This document shows, in pieces, positions 38,089-48,018 of a stretch of DNA of 64,000 nt. Location: positions 1 to 64,000 of the forward strand of contig CACGMC010000001.1 of NCBI GenBank assembly GCA_902574035.1, in the 5' to 3' direction. The position numbers were made by a program, and so were the translations under genes. Source of the DNA: an uncultured Pelagibacteraceae bacterium (GTDB lineage Bacteria; Pseudomonadota; Alphaproteobacteria; Pelagibacterales; Pelagibacteraceae). The notes under the pieces were generated by a model, which was not told where the DNA came from, ran no database searches, and saw only the letters and a list, made by a program, of their open reading frames with translations. Each line of letters opens with the position of its first letter. Within the stretch, counting starts at the first letter, position 1.

Positions 38089-39798
38089 ATGTATAAAATT
38101 TTTAAACTAATTAAAATACTTTTACAAACTCTCTTTTTATATATTTTGTTATTCACAAGTTCTAGCATGAGTTTAGAAAAATATTATAGAGGAGACTCAG
38201 TATCAAAATATTTCTCTGGTATTCTTTCTTTAAAAGAAAACAGATACGAGGATTCTTATAATTTTCTTAAAAATCTTACCAATCTCGAAGATAATCACTC
38301 TGAATATTCAAAGTCATATATTGAAGCTTTAGTAAACAATGCGAAAATAAATGAAGCTTTTAAATACTCTATTAAACTTAAAAAAAAGAACGTGAATTTT
38401 TTTCAGAGTGACATAGTCATAATAAGTAAATTTATAAAAAGTAATGATTTCATTAAATCTTATGATTTTTTAGTTTCAATCAACAAAGAAAATACTCCTT
38501 TACAAGAATTACTTAGACAAATTATATTTAGCTGGGTGCAAGTAGAAAAATATAAATTAAATTATAGCGATGCACTTAAAGTTTTTCAACAGGTCAGCCC
38601 TAAATATAAAAATATTAATAAGATAAATAATGTTTTTTTAAACTGTTACTATGAAACTTCAAATGTAGAAACAAAGTTTTTAAATTTAATCAACGATCAG
38701 GATACTGACTTCTCAAGATATACATTTTTTTATGCTGACTATTTGATAAAAAAAAATTTGACGGATAAAGCAAATTCTATTTTGGAAAAAAAACTTATTG
38801 ACGTCCCAAGAAATTTATTACTTAACCAATTTTATTCTGATATCAATCAAAAAAAAAAGAACTATCTACAAAATAATTTTAATTGTAACAATATCTCTCA
38901 TATTATTTCTGAATTATTTTATATAACTGCTAATGCTTTATCGACCCAAGGTTTGTACTCATTATCAAATTTTTATATTAATTTAGCAAAATATTTAAAT
39001 CAAAACTTCTTTTCATATAATACTTTACTCGCAGAAAATTTTGTAGGAATTGAAGATTACCGAAAAGCAATACAAATTTATCAAGTTTTAAAAAAATATG
39101 GAGAACATTATAGTTGGCATTCAGCAAAACAGATAGCTCTGATAGATTCGGAGAAATTAAAAACAGAAAAGGCAATCAAGATATTAGAAAAAAACTATAA
39201 GAGTTTAGATTTACCAAACGTTTACCAGACTTATGATTTGGCACAATTTTTAAAAAATAATCAAAAATTTACACAGTCAATAAAATATTACTCCAAAGTA
39301 TTGCAAAATATTTCAAAAACACACGAATTATATCCTAAAGCAAAAGATGGAAGAGGTATAGCATATGAGCAAACCGGAGAGTGGCCAAAAGCTGAAATAG
39401 ATTTTTTAGACTCCTTAAAAGCAAAACCAAATCAAGCCTATGTCTTAAATTATTTAGCGTATAGCTGGATTGAAAAGGGAATCAACATTGATAAATCACT
39501 TAAAATGTTAGAAAAAGCCGATCAACTAAGATCTAACGATGGTTATATAACAGACTCCTTAGGGTGGGCGTTGTATAAATTAAAAAAATATAAAAAGGCA
39601 AAAGAATTTTTAAAAAAAGCTGTTCAACTTATGCCCTCAGATCCTATTGTGAATGATCATTTTGCTGATAGTTTATGGATGAATGGAAAGAAATTACAAG
39701 CTAGATACTATTGGAAATACGTATTAGGTTTAGAGGATGTTGAAGAAGATCTCAAAAATAAGATTATGAATAAAATCCTCAACGGTCCAGCTACATAA
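38089..39798 (+). CDS. Tetratricopeptide-repeat protein
   Basis: A 569-residue protein with an N-terminal signal or anchor (LIKILLQTLFLYILLFTSSS). The C-terminal half carries recognisable TPR units: about RGIAYEQTGEWPKAEIDFLDSL, YLAYSWIEKGINIDKSLKML, DSLGWALYKLKKYKKAKEFL. TPRs mediate protein contacts, so a periplasmic or envelope scaffold is plausible; the partner is unknown. The ATG at 38089 is one base from the divergent glycosylase ATG. It lies directly upstream of ispE, a common alphaproteobacterial order. Confidence 0.85.
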   Translation: MYKIFKLIKILLQTLFLYILLFTSSSMSLEKYYRGDSVSKYFSGILSLKENRYEDSYNFLKNLTNLEDNHSEYSKSYIEALVNNAKINEAFKYSIKLKKKNVNFFQSDIVIISKFIKSNDFIKSYDFLVSINKENTPLQELLRQIIFSWVQVEKYKLNYSDALKVFQQVSPKYKNINKINNVFLNCYYETSNVETKFLNLINDQDTDFSRYTFFYADYLIKKNLTDKANSILEKKLIDVPRNLLLNQFYSDINQKKKNYLQNNFNCNNISHIISELFYITANALSTQGLYSLSNFYINLAKYLNQNFFSYNTLLAENFVGIEDYRKAIQIYQVLKKYGEHYSWHSAKQIALIDSEKLKTEKAIKILEKNYKSLDLPNVYQTYDLAQFLKNNQKFTQSIKYYSKVLQNISKTHELYPKAKDGRGIAYEQTGEWPKAEIDFLDSLKAKPNQAYVLNYLAYSWIEKGINIDKSLKMLEKADQLRSNDGYITDSLGWALYKLKKYKKAKEFLKKAVQLMPSDPIVNDHFADSLWMNGKKLQARYYWKYVLGLEDVEEDLKNKIMNKILNGPAT

Positions 39799-39802
39799 AT
39801 TG

Positions 39803-40633
39803 ATGATTATAAAATCTTTTTCTAAAATCAATTTAACTTTGAGAGTTTTAAATAAATCAAATAATGGATTGCATAATATAGAGACTAATTCAGTATTAGT
39901 AGATCTACATGATAAAATAGAAATTAAAAAAAATAAAAAAGATTTAATAATTTTTAAGGGAAAATTTAATAAAAAAATTGATAACAAAAAAAATACCGTT
40001 TTTACAACATTAAAATTACTAAGAAGTCAAAATATTATTAGTAATTTTTATAAGGTTCTTATAACAAAAAATATTCCTGTATTTGCAGGTTTAGGAGGGG
40101 GCACTGGTAATTCAGTAAGTATCGTAAAACATTTTTTAAAAAATAATATAAATGAAAAATTAATAAAAATTCTAGAAAAAAAAATAGGCTCTGATTTTAG
40201 GTTGTTTTTAAATAATAACTCATTTCAAAAAAAATTAGGCAAGGTTTTTAAAACTCAAAATAAAATTCAAACTTTTTTAACAATAATATTTCCATATGTT
40301 AATTGCAAAACTAAAAATATTTATAAATCTGTAAAAAATTTTAGTCGATCATCAGGTGGTCGTTACTTCAAAAAAATGCGTAATAGTGAGTTCTTAAAAA
40401 ACATTAAAAAAGATCAAAATGACCTTCAGAAAATTGTAGAGAAAAAATATCCAAAAATCTCATATTTAATAAAATTTATTGAGAAACAAAAAGGCTGTGT
40501 TTTGTCTAGAATGACCGGCTCAGGCTCTGCTTGTTTTGGAGTTTTTAAATCAAAAAAAACTGCTAAACTTGCAATTTCTAAAATAAAAAGAAAATACCCT
40601 AAATACTGGTGCGTTATTACAAAAACTATTTAA
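39803..40633 (+). CDS. ispE: 4-diphosphocytidyl-2-C-methyl-D-erythritol kinase
   Basis: A GHMP kinase of the MEP isoprenoid pathway. It shows SFSKINLTLRVLNK at the N-terminus (substrate Lys), the ATP-binding PVFAGLGGGTGNSVSIV near residue 95, and RMTGSGSACFGVFKS (motif 3). Length is 276. A TTG one codon earlier is possible. It follows the TPR gene by 4 nt and is followed by tRNA-Gln after 33 nt. It belongs to the same pathway as ispH at 22-23 kb. Confidence 0.92.
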   Translation: MIIKSFSKINLTLRVLNKSNNGLHNIETNSVLVDLHDKIEIKKNKKDLIIFKGKFNKKIDNKKNTVFTTLKLLRSQNIISNFYKVLITKNIPVFAGLGGGTGNSVSIVKHFLKNNINEKLIKILEKKIGSDFRLFLNNNSFQKKLGKVFKTQNKIQTFLTIIFPYVNCKTKNIYKSVKNFSRSSGGRYFKKMRNSEFLKNIKKDQNDLQKIVEKKYPKISYLIKFIEKQKGCVLSRMTGSGSACFGVFKSKKTAKLAISKIKRKYPKYWCVITKTI

Positions 40634-40644
40634 TTTAAATTTTT

Positions 40645-40650
40645 TATGAT
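40645..40650 (+). promoter_or_regulatory. Candidate -10 box for tRNA-Gln
   Basis: TATGAT lies 16 nt before the mature tRNA 5' end, a usual distance for a short tRNA leader. No good -35 hexamer is seen at 16-18 nt upstream. The tRNA may therefore also be read from the ispE transcript. Confidence 0.3.
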
Positions 40651-40666
40651 ATATGAAGCAAAGAAT

Positions 40667-40740
40667 TGGGGCATAGCCAAGCGGTAAGGCAGTGGTTTTT
40701 GGTACCACCATCCTAGGTTCGAATCCTAGTGCCCCAGCCA
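40667..40740 (+). tRNA. tRNA-Gln (anticodon TTG), CCA encoded
   Basis: A complete cloverleaf. The acceptor stem TGGGGCA pairs with TGCCCCA at 40730-40736, followed by discriminator G and an encoded CCA. The anticodon stem GTGGT/ACCAC encloses the loop TTTTGGT, so the anticodon is TTG (40699-40701), reading CAA. The T arm is CCTAGGTTCGAATCCTAG. The U1-A72 pair is typical of bacterial tRNA-Gln. The gene for the CCA enzyme starts 5 nt downstream. Confidence 0.97.
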
Positions 40741-40745
40741 AAATA

Positions 40746-42014
40746 ATGAAAAAATATATTGAAAATTTAAACATTATTATTAATAAGTTTATTTTTCCTT
40801 TTTATAGAAATAAAGACATAAAACTCCTGTTTAAAAATTTAGAAGACGGCGAGTCAAGCAACAAGGATGTTGCGATGTTTGTTGGTGGTTGTGTAAGAAA
40901 TTATTTACAATCTAAAACTATAGAAGATATTGATATTGCAACAATTTTTACAACTGATGAGATTAAAAAAAAATTACAAAATTCAAAATTTAAGGTTATA
41001 GATACTGGACTTGAACATGGATCAGTTACTGTAGTTTCACAAAATAAAAAATTTGAAATAACAACATTAAGAAAAGATATTAAAACCGATGGCAGACATG
41101 CCGAGGTAGAGACAATAGATAACTGGAAAGAAGATTCGAAAAGAAGGGATTTTACAATTAATGCTATCTATTTAAATAAAAATGGGAAAATATTTGATCC
41201 TCAACAAGGAGTAAATGACCTTAAAAATAATCTGATAAAGTTTATTGGAGATCCAGAAACAAGAATTGAAGAAGATTTTTTAAGAATTATCAGATTTTTA
41301 AGATTTACAATTCAGTACAATTCATCAATAGAAAATTCTACAATAAAAGCAATTAAATTAAAATTGAACGGTATAAAAAATCTTTCGAAAGAAAGAGTAT
41401 TAACTGAATTATTTAAAATATTAAAACTTAAAAATTTTTTAAATATATTAGAAAATAATAAAGAGTTAATGGAAATTTTTACTCTAGTTTTTCCTGAATT
41501 TAAAAAAATTGACCGTCTCAAAAATTTTAGTTTAATTGAAAATTATATTGAAAAATCTGAAATTTTAATTTTAGCATTATTGCTAGTAGATTTAAAAGAT
41601 AATCATCAATATTTCTCTCATAAGTACAAAGTATCAAACAAAATTCAAGATAAATTAGATTTATTAGGAAAAAAATTTAAGGAATTAAAAAACGATAATG
41701 AGTTTTTTAAAAAGAAATTAGTAAGTAACTTGTATGATGTTGGAATTAAAAATTTAAAAATACTGTATTCCTTGCATCTATTGGACAAAAAGAAAATTTC
41801 TATGAAAGAAGTTACTTCTTTTCGAACACTAGACAAAATATCAATACCAAAATTTCCTTTTGATGGAAAATATTTACTAAAAAAAGGTATCCAAGAAGGA
41901 AAAAAAATCGGAATAATTTTAAAAAAAGCAGAAAAAATTTGGGTCGAAAACAATTTCAACTTATCTACAGAGGACTTTGAGAAAATCGTTAAAAAAAATA
42001 CTATTTCAAATTAA
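40746..42014 (+). CDS. cca: CCA tRNA nucleotidyltransferase
   Basis: Class II nucleotidyltransferase that adds or repairs the 3' CCA of tRNAs, 422 residues. FVGGCVRNYLQ and DIDIATIF give the catalytic GG and DxD motifs; RRDFTINAIYLN and EDFLRIIRFLRF follow. The frame is open upstream through the tRNA gene, so the ATG at 40746 is the sensible start. It sits 5 nt after the tRNA-Gln CCA, so its ribosome-binding region lies within the tRNA 3' end. It ends at a TTAA shared with greA. Confidence 0.94.
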   Translation: MKKYIENLNIIINKFIFPFYRNKDIKLLFKNLEDGESSNKDVAMFVGGCVRNYLQSKTIEDIDIATIFTTDEIKKKLQNSKFKVIDTGLEHGSVTVVSQNKKFEITTLRKDIKTDGRHAEVETIDNWKEDSKRRDFTINAIYLNKNGKIFDPQQGVNDLKNNLIKFIGDPETRIEEDFLRIIRFLRFTIQYNSSIENSTIKAIKLKLNGIKNLSKERVLTELFKILKLKNFLNILENNKELMEIFTLVFPEFKKIDRLKNFSLIENYIEKSEILILALLLVDLKDNHQYFSHKYKVSNKIQDKLDLLGKKFKELKNDNEFFKKKLVSNLYDVGIKNLKILYSLHLLDKKKISMKEVTSFRTLDKISIPKFPFDGKYLLKKGIQEGKKIGIILKKAEKIWVENNFNLSTEDFEKIVKKNTISN

Positions 42015-42487
42015 ATATAATCTACTTTTAAAATTTCAAAATTTCTCTCTCCAGATGGAGTTTTTACACTTATCATGTCATTACAATTTTTTCCAACTAA
42101 AGCTTTTCCTATTGGGCTTTGAAAATAAATTAGATTTAAACTGATATCAGCTTCATCTTTGCCTACTAACTTATATTTTATTTTTTTTTTGGTCTCCAAA
42201 TCCTCCACAGTAATTGTTGAGCCAAATATAACTTTACCGTCGTTCTCTAATTTAGTTACATCAATTACGTTTGCTCTAGCAATAGTGTCGTTAATAGATA
42301 AAACTCTACCCTCAATTTTTGCCTGTTGTTCTTTTGCAGCGTGGTATTCTGCGTTTTCTTTTAAGTCACCATGAGATCTCGCTTCTGAAATAGCTGCAAC
42401 AACTTTTGGACGTTCAATATTTTTAAGATTTTCTAATTCTTTTTTTAATTTTACTAGACCGTCTTTTGTTATAGGTTCTTTATTCAT
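42011..42487 (-). CDS. greA: Transcription elongation factor GreA
   Basis: Rescues backtracked RNA polymerase by stimulating transcript cleavage. The 158-residue protein has an N-terminal coiled coil with SEARSHGDLKENAEYHAAKEQQ, whose tip acids act in the polymerase channel, and a C-terminal FKBP-like domain with SPIGKALVGKNCNDMISVKTPSG. It is 5 nt from hemF upstream and converges on cca. Confidence 0.97.
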   Translation of the reverse strand: MNKEPITKDGLVKLKKELENLKNIERPKVVAAISEARSHGDLKENAEYHAAKEQQAKIEGRVLSINDTIARANVIDVTKLENDGKVIFGSTITVEDLETKKKIKYKLVGKDEADISLNLIYFQSPIGKALVGKNCNDMISVKTPSGERNFEILKVDYI

Positions 42488-42492
42488 TCAAT

Positions 42493-43317
42493 TTACCATT
42501 TAGCTTTAGGTGGCAAAGACATTAAAATTGCTTTTGTATTACCTCCTGAATTTAATCCGAATTTTGTGCCTCTATCATATAATAGATTAAATTCAACATA
42601 TCTTCCCCTTTTTAAAAGTTGTTTCTCCTTATCTTGCTCTTTAAATTTAATATTAATTTTCTTTTTTATGATATTTTTAGATATTTCAATAAAACTAATT
42701 CCTACTTCTCTTACGAATTTAAAGTCTGTTTCCCAATTTTTATCTAAATAATCAAAAAAGATACCACCTATTCCTCTTGGTTCGTTTCTATGCGGTAAGA
42801 AAAAGTAATCATCGCACCACTTTTTATATTTCAAATAATTTTTTTTATTTTCTTTACAAATTCTTTTTAATTTTGAATGAAAGTATATTTCCTCCTTTTT
42901 ATCTTTAAAACATGGTGTTAAATCAATTCCACCACCAAACCAGTTTTGCGATGTCACAATAAATCTTGTATTAAAATGTATGGCGGGAATTTTTGGATTT
43001 CTCATATGAGCAACTACCGAAACACCTGATGCCCAATATTTTCCATTTTGTTGAGCTCCAGGAATATTTTTCCTAAACTTCTTAGAAAAAATTCCTGAAA
43101 CAGTCGATTTATTTACTCCAACTTTGTCAAATACTTTTCCGTTGCTCAATATATTATACGTTCCACCACCGCCATTAGATTTTTTATTCCAACTAGTTGA
43201 AATAAATCTTTTGAAACCATTTGCATCATTCTCAATTTTTTCAAAATGATTACATATTTGAGCTTGTAAATATGAGAACCATTTATCTGAATATGTTTTT
43301 TTATCTTCTATATCCAT
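42493..43317 (-). CDS. hemF: Oxygen-dependent coproporphyrinogen III oxidase
   Basis: Converts coproporphyrinogen III to protoporphyrinogen IX with O2, for the haem used by the bc1 and cox complexes. The 274-residue protein shows GGGGTYNILSNGKVFDK, VVAHMRNPKIPAIHFNTRF, WFGGGIDLTPCF, and RGIGGIFFDYL, all family hallmarks. The tail RYVEFNLLYDRGTKFGLNSGGN is the best-known signature. It starts 1 nt from trmL. Confidence 0.96.
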   Translation of the reverse strand: MDIEDKKTYSDKWFSYLQAQICNHFEKIENDANGFKRFISTSWNKKSNGGGGTYNILSNGKVFDKVGVNKSTVSGIFSKKFRKNIPGAQQNGKYWASGVSVVAHMRNPKIPAIHFNTRFIVTSQNWFGGGIDLTPCFKDKKEEIYFHSKLKRICKENKKNYLKYKKWCDDYFFLPHRNEPRGIGGIFFDYLDKNWETDFKFVREVGISFIEISKNIIKKKINIKFKEQDKEKQLLKRGRYVEFNLLYDRGTKFGLNSGGNTKAILMSLPPKAKW

Positions 43318-43318
43318 A

Positions 43319-43768
43319 TCAAATTTGACTAGTTTGTCTCAACGCTTCTGCTGCCGATATAGAGGCAGTTACCGCAACATTTAAAGATCTGGTATTGGCA
43401 GACATTGGAATTTTTAGTCTATTTTTGAGTTCATTATGTATATGTTCTGGAACTCCCTTACTTTCCCTACCTAAAAGAATAATATCATTATTTTTAAATT
43501 TAAATTTAAATAATGATTTTTTTGCTTTAGTTGTCATTAATATTATTCTTGATTTTTTATTTTTTTTTAAAAGTTCTTTGAAATTTACATACCTAATAAT
43601 ACTACTCTGGTTGATATAATCCATAATTACTCTTTTAAATCTAATATCATTTAAATTAAAACCACATGGCTCAATAATGTGCATTTTTAAACTAAAGCAA
43701 GCGCAAAGTCTTAAGATTGAAGCCGTGTTTTGAGGAATATCTGGTTTATAGAGAGCAATACTAATCAT
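43319..43768 (-). CDS. trmL: tRNA (cytidine-34-2'-O)-methyltransferase
   Basis: A SPOUT methyltransferase that modifies the wobble base of tRNA-Leu. Motifs are ALYKPDIPQNTASILRLC, IIEPCGFNL, and the knot ILLGRESKGVPEHIH with MSANTRSLNVAVTASISAAEALRQ. The ATG at 43768 gives 149 residues; a TTG two codons upstream is an alternative. It is divergent from petA across about 83 nt. Confidence 0.92.
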   Translation of the reverse strand: MISIALYKPDIPQNTASILRLCACFSLKMHIIEPCGFNLNDIRFKRVIMDYINQSSIIRYVNFKELLKKNKKSRIILMTTKAKKSLFKFKFKNNDIILLGRESKGVPEHIHNELKNRLKIPMSANTRSLNVAVTASISAAEALRQTSQI

Positions 43769-43851
43769 TATCAATAATATTATGTGTCATTCTGACCCTA
43801 GAAAATGTTAAATTTCTATCTTATTTAATAAATAAGAGTATAAACATCAAT

Positions 43852-44376
43852 ATGGACAAATCAGAAAAAAAAACAACAACTAGGAGAGATTTTTTATTTA
43901 CCACTAGTTACACAGTTGGGGCAGTAGGTTTAGGTGCAGTAATTTGGCCTTTGATAGACCAAATGAATCCTGATAAAGCTCAAAAGGCTTTAGCTACGAC
44001 TGAGGTAGACATAAGTCAAATTGAACCTGGTAAGTCCATTACTGTTTTGTGGCGAGGCAAACCTGTTTTTTTGAAAAGAAGAACGCAAGAGGAAATATTA
44101 GAAGCAAGATCAGTTTCTTTAAATGACCTTCCTCACCCGGAAAAAGATGAGGAAAGAGTTAAAAGTGGGAAAGATGAATGGTTGGTTATGCTTGGAGTGT
44201 GTACCCATCTTGGATGTGTTCCACTTTCAAATAAAGGGGATTACAAAGGATGGTTTTGTCCTTGTCATGGATCACACTATGATTTGTCTGGAAGGATTAG
44301 AAAAGGTCCAGCACCTAAAAATATGGAAATACCGAAATATGAATTTGTTGATGCTAACACAATTAAGATTGGGTAA
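43852..44376 (+). CDS. petA: Ubiquinol-cytochrome c reductase, Rieske iron-sulfur subunit
   Basis: The 2Fe-2S subunit of the bc1 complex, 174 residues. A Tat-like signal-anchor ([20 protein letters not shown]) holds it in the membrane. The cluster ligands are in [11 protein letters not shown] and [20 protein letters not shown]. It probably accepts electrons from the ubiquinone made with the ubiA product. It is followed 5 nt later by petB. Confidence 0.97.
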   Translation: MDKSEKKTTTRRDFLFTTSYTVGAVGLGAVIWPLIDQMNPDKAQKALATTEVDISQIEPGKSITVLWRGKPVFLKRRTQEEILEARSVSLNDLPHPEKDEERVKSGKDEWLVMLGVCTHLGCVPLSNKGDYKGWFCPCHGSHYDLSGRIRKGPAPKNMEIPKYEFVDANTIKIG

Positions 44377-44381
44377 AATTT

Positions 44382-45641
44382 ATGAGTGAACAAGAATACG
44401 TACCAAAGTCAAAGGCCGGAAAGTGGTTTAATGATAGATTGCCTTTATTATCTTTGGCATCTCATTTAACAGATTATCCTACTCCAAAAAATTTAAACTA
44501 TTGGTGGACGTTTGGCGGTATATTGACTTTTTGCTTATTAACACAAATTATAACTGGAATAGTTTTAGCGATGCATTATGTTGCTCATGCAGACCTAGCC
44601 TTCGCAAGTGTTGAACACATAATGAGAGATGTAAACTATGGTTGGCTAATTAGATATATTCATAGCAATGGTGCATCTATGTTTTTCTTAGCAGTTTATA
44701 TTCACATATTTAGATCTTTGTTTTATGGATCTTATAAATCTCCAAGAGAAATAATATGGATAATAGGTTTAATGATTTATCTTCTTATGATGGCCGCGGC
44801 ATTTATGGGTTATGTTTTACCATGGGGTCAAATGAGTTTCTGGGGAGCCACAGTTATTACAAATTTATTTAGTGCGATACCTTTGGTAGGAGATAGCATC
44901 ACTACATGGTTGTGGGGTGCTTACTCAGTTGATAATCCTACTTTAACTAGGTTTTTTAGTTTACATTATTTAATTCCGTTTTTAATATTAGGTCTAGTTG
45001 TTCTACACATATGGGCACTACATGTACCAGGAAATAATAATCCAGTTGGAATAGACATTAAAAAACCATCTAAAGATACAGTTCCCTTTCACCCATATAT
45101 TACAATTAAAGATGCTTTTGCTTTGCTTTTATTTATGATTATTTTTGCTGGATTTGTATTTTTTGCTCCTAATGTTTTAGGACATTCAGATAATTATATA
45201 CAAGCTAACCCAATGGTTACTCCAGCTCATATAGTACCCGAGTGGTATTTATTACCTTTCTACGCAATCTTAAGATCAGTTCCAGATAAACTTGGTGGTG
45301 TAATTCTTATGTTTGGTGCAATATTTATTTTATTTGTGTTACCGTGGTTAGATACTTCTAAAGTAAGATCAGCAGTCTTTAGACCGATTTACAGGCAATT
45401 CTTTTGGATCTTAATAGTTGATGTGTTGGTTCTTGGCTACGTAGGAGCAATGCCTGCCGAGGGTATTTACCTAGTATTAGCAAGAGTTGGAACAGTTTAT
45501 TATTTCCTACACTTTATTGTAATATTACCGGTGGTTGGATACTTGGAAAAGACAGAACCTGTTCCCCTAAGCATATCCGATCCAGTCCTCACGGGATCAG
45601 CTGATTATTCAATGGCGAAAAAGGATAATGAAAAAATTTAA
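44382..45641 (+). CDS. petB: Cytochrome b of the bc1 complex
   Basis: A 419-residue integral-membrane protein with about eight helices and two b haems. It shows [15 protein letters not shown], the haem histidines in [38 protein letters not shown] and [23 protein letters not shown], and the PEWY quinol motif in [15 protein letters not shown]. It overlaps petC by 14 nt. Confidence 0.97.
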   Translation: MSEQEYVPKSKAGKWFNDRLPLLSLASHLTDYPTPKNLNYWWTFGGILTFCLLTQIITGIVLAMHYVAHADLAFASVEHIMRDVNYGWLIRYIHSNGASMFFLAVYIHIFRSLFYGSYKSPREIIWIIGLMIYLLMMAAAFMGYVLPWGQMSFWGATVITNLFSAIPLVGDSITTWLWGAYSVDNPTLTRFFSLHYLIPFLILGLVVLHIWALHVPGNNNPVGIDIKKPSKDTVPFHPYITIKDAFALLLFMIIFAGFVFFAPNVLGHSDNYIQANPMVTPAHIVPEWYLLPFYAILRSVPDKLGGVILMFGAIFILFVLPWLDTSKVRSAVFRPIYRQFFWILIVDVLVLGYVGAMPAEGIYLVLARVGTVYYFLHFIVILPVVGYLEKTEPVPLSISDPVLTGSADYSMAKKDNEKI

Positions 45642-46404
45642 AATATTTTTTTATATATTATTATCTTTATCTATCTTTAATACTATTAAATCAGCAGAAC
45701 AAATCGATCCCATAAAAGTAGATTGGAGCTTTAAAGGTTTATTAGGTAAATTTGATAGAGCGTCATTACAAAGGGGATATCAAGTTTACAACGAGGTATG
45801 CGCTTCTTGCCATTCTATGCAGTATTTAAGTTATAGAAACCTAGGAGAACCGGGGGGTCCTGAATTTTCAGAAGAAGAAGTCAAAGCTATAGCAGCAGGA
45901 TTTGAAGTGACTGACGGTCCAGATGCACAAGGTGAAATGTTTACTAGACCAGGTAGGCCCTCCGATAAATTTGTAAGCCCTTACCCAAATGTTAACGCCG
46001 CTGCGGCAGCTAACGGTGGAGCTTATCCTCCAGATATGTCCGTATTAGTAAAAGCGAGAAAAGGAGGGGCTAATTATATTTATTCAGTTTTAGTTGGTTA
46101 TGAAGATCCACCTCCTGGAGTAATATTAGACGAAGGGGTTTATTATAATAAATATATGATTGGCAATAAAATAAAGATGCCAAATAATTTATCCGATGGT
46201 TTAGTAGAGTATGCTGACGGCACAGAGGCAACAGTAGATCAAATGGCAAAGGATGTTACTACTTTTCTAAGTTGGGCTGCAGAACCAGAGTTAGAGAGCA
46301 GGCATAAAACTGGAGTAAAAGTAATTCTATATTTAGTTTTATTGTCAATTTTAGTTTTTTTGAGTATGAAAAGAATTTGGTCAAGGGTTAACCCTGAAGA
46401 ATAA
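45628..46404 (+). CDS. petC: Cytochrome c1 of the bc1 complex
   Basis: A 258-residue periplasmic c-type cytochrome. It has a cleavable signal peptide ([16 protein letters not shown]), the haem motif [19 protein letters not shown], the conserved [21 protein letters not shown], a methionine region near [11 protein letters not shown], and a C-terminal membrane anchor ([16 protein letters not shown]). It starts in the tail of petB and its 3' end overlaps ychF by 24 nt on the other strand. Confidence 0.97.
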   Translation: MKKFKIFFYILLSLSIFNTIKSAEQIDPIKVDWSFKGLLGKFDRASLQRGYQVYNEVCASCHSMQYLSYRNLGEPGGPEFSEEEVKAIAAGFEVTDGPDAQGEMFTRPGRPSDKFVSPYPNVNAAAAANGGAYPPDMSVLVKARKGGANYIYSVLVGYEDPPPGVILDEGVYYNKYMIGNKIKMPNNLSDGLVEYADGTEATVDQMAKDVTTFLSWAAEPELESRHKTGVKVILYLVLLSILVFLSMKRIWSRVNPEE

Positions 46405-47451
46405 AACATCACCATCTTTTACAATGTAATCTTTACCTTCTATTCTTAATTTACCATTTTCTTTACACTTCTCAGCACTACCAAATTTTATGAAATCAGC
46501 GGTATCAATAGCTTCAGCTTTTATAAAGTTTTTTTCAAAATCAGAGTGAATAACCCCAGCAGCTTTTGGTGCTAAAGTTTTTTTCTTAACCGTCCAAGCT
46601 CTACTCTCTTCTTGACCAGATGTAAAAAAAGTTACTAGACCTAACAAATCATAGCCCTCTTTTATTAATTTGCTTATACCCATTTTTTCGAGACCTATCT
46701 CTCTCATAAATTTTGATTTTTCATCTTCTGTAAGACTTGAAAGTTGATCTTCAAAATCTGCACAAATTGTAATTACTTTCGATTTTGGGTAAGCTTTTTT
46801 AATATTTATAATATGCTCATTTTCACCTTTCAAAGTTTCTTCGTCAACGTTGCATACAATTATTTTTGGTTTTAAACTGAGTAAGCCAATTTGACTTAAA
46901 AATTTTAGAGATGAATTTTCAAAAGCACTTAGTTCTTTTCCATTATTAAGAGCTTCAAGGGATTTTTTTAGAATATCCACTTCCTTTTGAGACAGGAGTT
47001 TTTTTTTTGACTTTTCAAGTTTTTTTTGAATAGTTTCAATATCTGATAATGCAATCTCTGTTTCAATGGTTTTAAGATCTTCAACGGGATTTACCTTATT
47101 ATTTACGTGCTGAATATTTTCATTCTCAAAACATCTTACCAGGTGTATAATTGCATCAACTTCCCTTATATGAGATAAAAATTTGTTTCCTAAACCCTCT
47201 CCTTTCGACGCACCTTTTACTAAACCAGCAATATCTACAAAAGTTATTGTGGTATAGATTTTTTTTTTCGAATTTGACAATTTTGAAAGAATGTCTAACC
47301 GACTATCCGGTACATCTACAACACCAATATTTGGGTCAATAGTACAAAATGGAAAATTGGCAGCTTCAGCATTTTTTGTTGAGGTCAACGCATTAAATAA
47401 AGTTGATTTTCCAACATTAGGCAAACCAACGATACCGCACTTAAATCCCAT
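46381..47451 (-). CDS. ychF: Redox-regulated ATPase YchF (OLA1 family)
   Basis: An Obg-like P-loop protein of 356 residues that binds ATP and ribosomes. Features are GIVGLPNVGKSTLFNAL, DIAGLVKGASKGEGLGNKFL, NVDEE in place of the G4 NKxD motif (the reason it prefers ATP), and the C-terminal TGS-like domain with LISFFT-type LVTFFTSGQEESRAWTV and VLFFRVNP. It overlaps pth by 11 nt. Confidence 0.96.
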   Translation of the reverse strand: MGFKCGIVGLPNVGKSTLFNALTSTKNAEAANFPFCTIDPNIGVVDVPDSRLDILSKLSNSKKKIYTTITFVDIAGLVKGASKGEGLGNKFLSHIREVDAIIHLVRCFENENIQHVNNKVNPVEDLKTIETEIALSDIETIQKKLEKSKKKLLSQKEVDILKKSLEALNNGKELSAFENSSLKFLSQIGLLSLKPKIIVCNVDEETLKGENEHIINIKKAYPKSKVITICADFEDQLSSLTEDEKSKFMREIGLEKMGISKLIKEGYDLLGLVTFFTSGQEESRAWTVKKKTLAPKAAGVIHSDFEKNFIKAEAIDTADFIKFGSAEKCKENGKLRIEGKDYIVKDGDVLFFRVNP

Positions 47452-48013
47452 TTAAGTTTTGATTAACTTTGCTCGAGAATAAATCAATTTTTTTATCAAT
47501 TAAGGTAGGTACTAATTTTACAATACTTTCCGTAATTTCCTTAATTTTTTCTTCTTCCTCATCTTTAAAATCCTCTAGAACGTGCTTGTTGACTCTTCTT
47601 TTTTCCTTGGGATGACCTATACCTACTCTTACTCTTGAGTAATCCGTTCCTATAAATTTATCTATAGACTTTATACCATTGTGGCCAGCGCTAGAACCTC
47701 CTACCTTAGCTTTAACTTTACCAAAATCAATGTCTAGATCATCATGAAAAACTATTACATTTTTTGCATCAATTTTAAAATAATCTATCAATTCTTTTAT
47801 AGCTGTTCCTGAGTTGTTCATAAAGGTTAGCGGTTTGATTGCATAAACTTTTTTGGACTCAATATTGCCAGTAGTTAATAGACCTTTAAATTTAGGTTTT
47901 TGTTTTGAGAGTTTAAAATGAGAATTTATTGCATCAATTATTTTGAATCCGATATTATGTCTGTTATTCTCACTATCTGATCCAGGATTTCCTAATCCAA
48001 CAAGTAAAAGCAT
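47441..48013 (-). CDS. pth: Peptidyl-tRNA hydrolase
   Basis: Recycles tRNA from stalled peptidyl-tRNA. The 190-residue protein shows LLVGLGNPGSDSENNRHNIGF with the catalytic His, KPLTFMNNSGTAIKEL, VFHDDLDIDFGKVKAKVGGSSAGHNGIKSI and YSRVRVGIGHP. It follows rplY by 5 nt, the standard rplY-pth pairing. Confidence 0.97.
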   Translation of the reverse strand: MLLLVGLGNPGSDSENNRHNIGFKIIDAINSHFKLSKQKPKFKGLLTTGNIESKKVYAIKPLTFMNNSGTAIKELIDYFKIDAKNVIVFHDDLDIDFGKVKAKVGGSSAGHNGIKSIDKFIGTDYSRVRVGIGHPKEKRRVNKHVLEDFKDEEEEKIKEITESIVKLVPTLIDKKIDLFSSKVNQNLNGI

Positions 48014-48018
48014 ATAAT

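Noticed and set aside
40692-40745. CCA-enzyme start inside the tRNA-Gln gene
   Set aside because: The GTG start would translate the tRNA 3' half; the ATG at 40746 gives the normal protein.
44123-44389. 88-residue frame overlapping petA and petB
   Set aside because: It is a +1 shadow of petA; the Rieske motifs lie in the petA frame.
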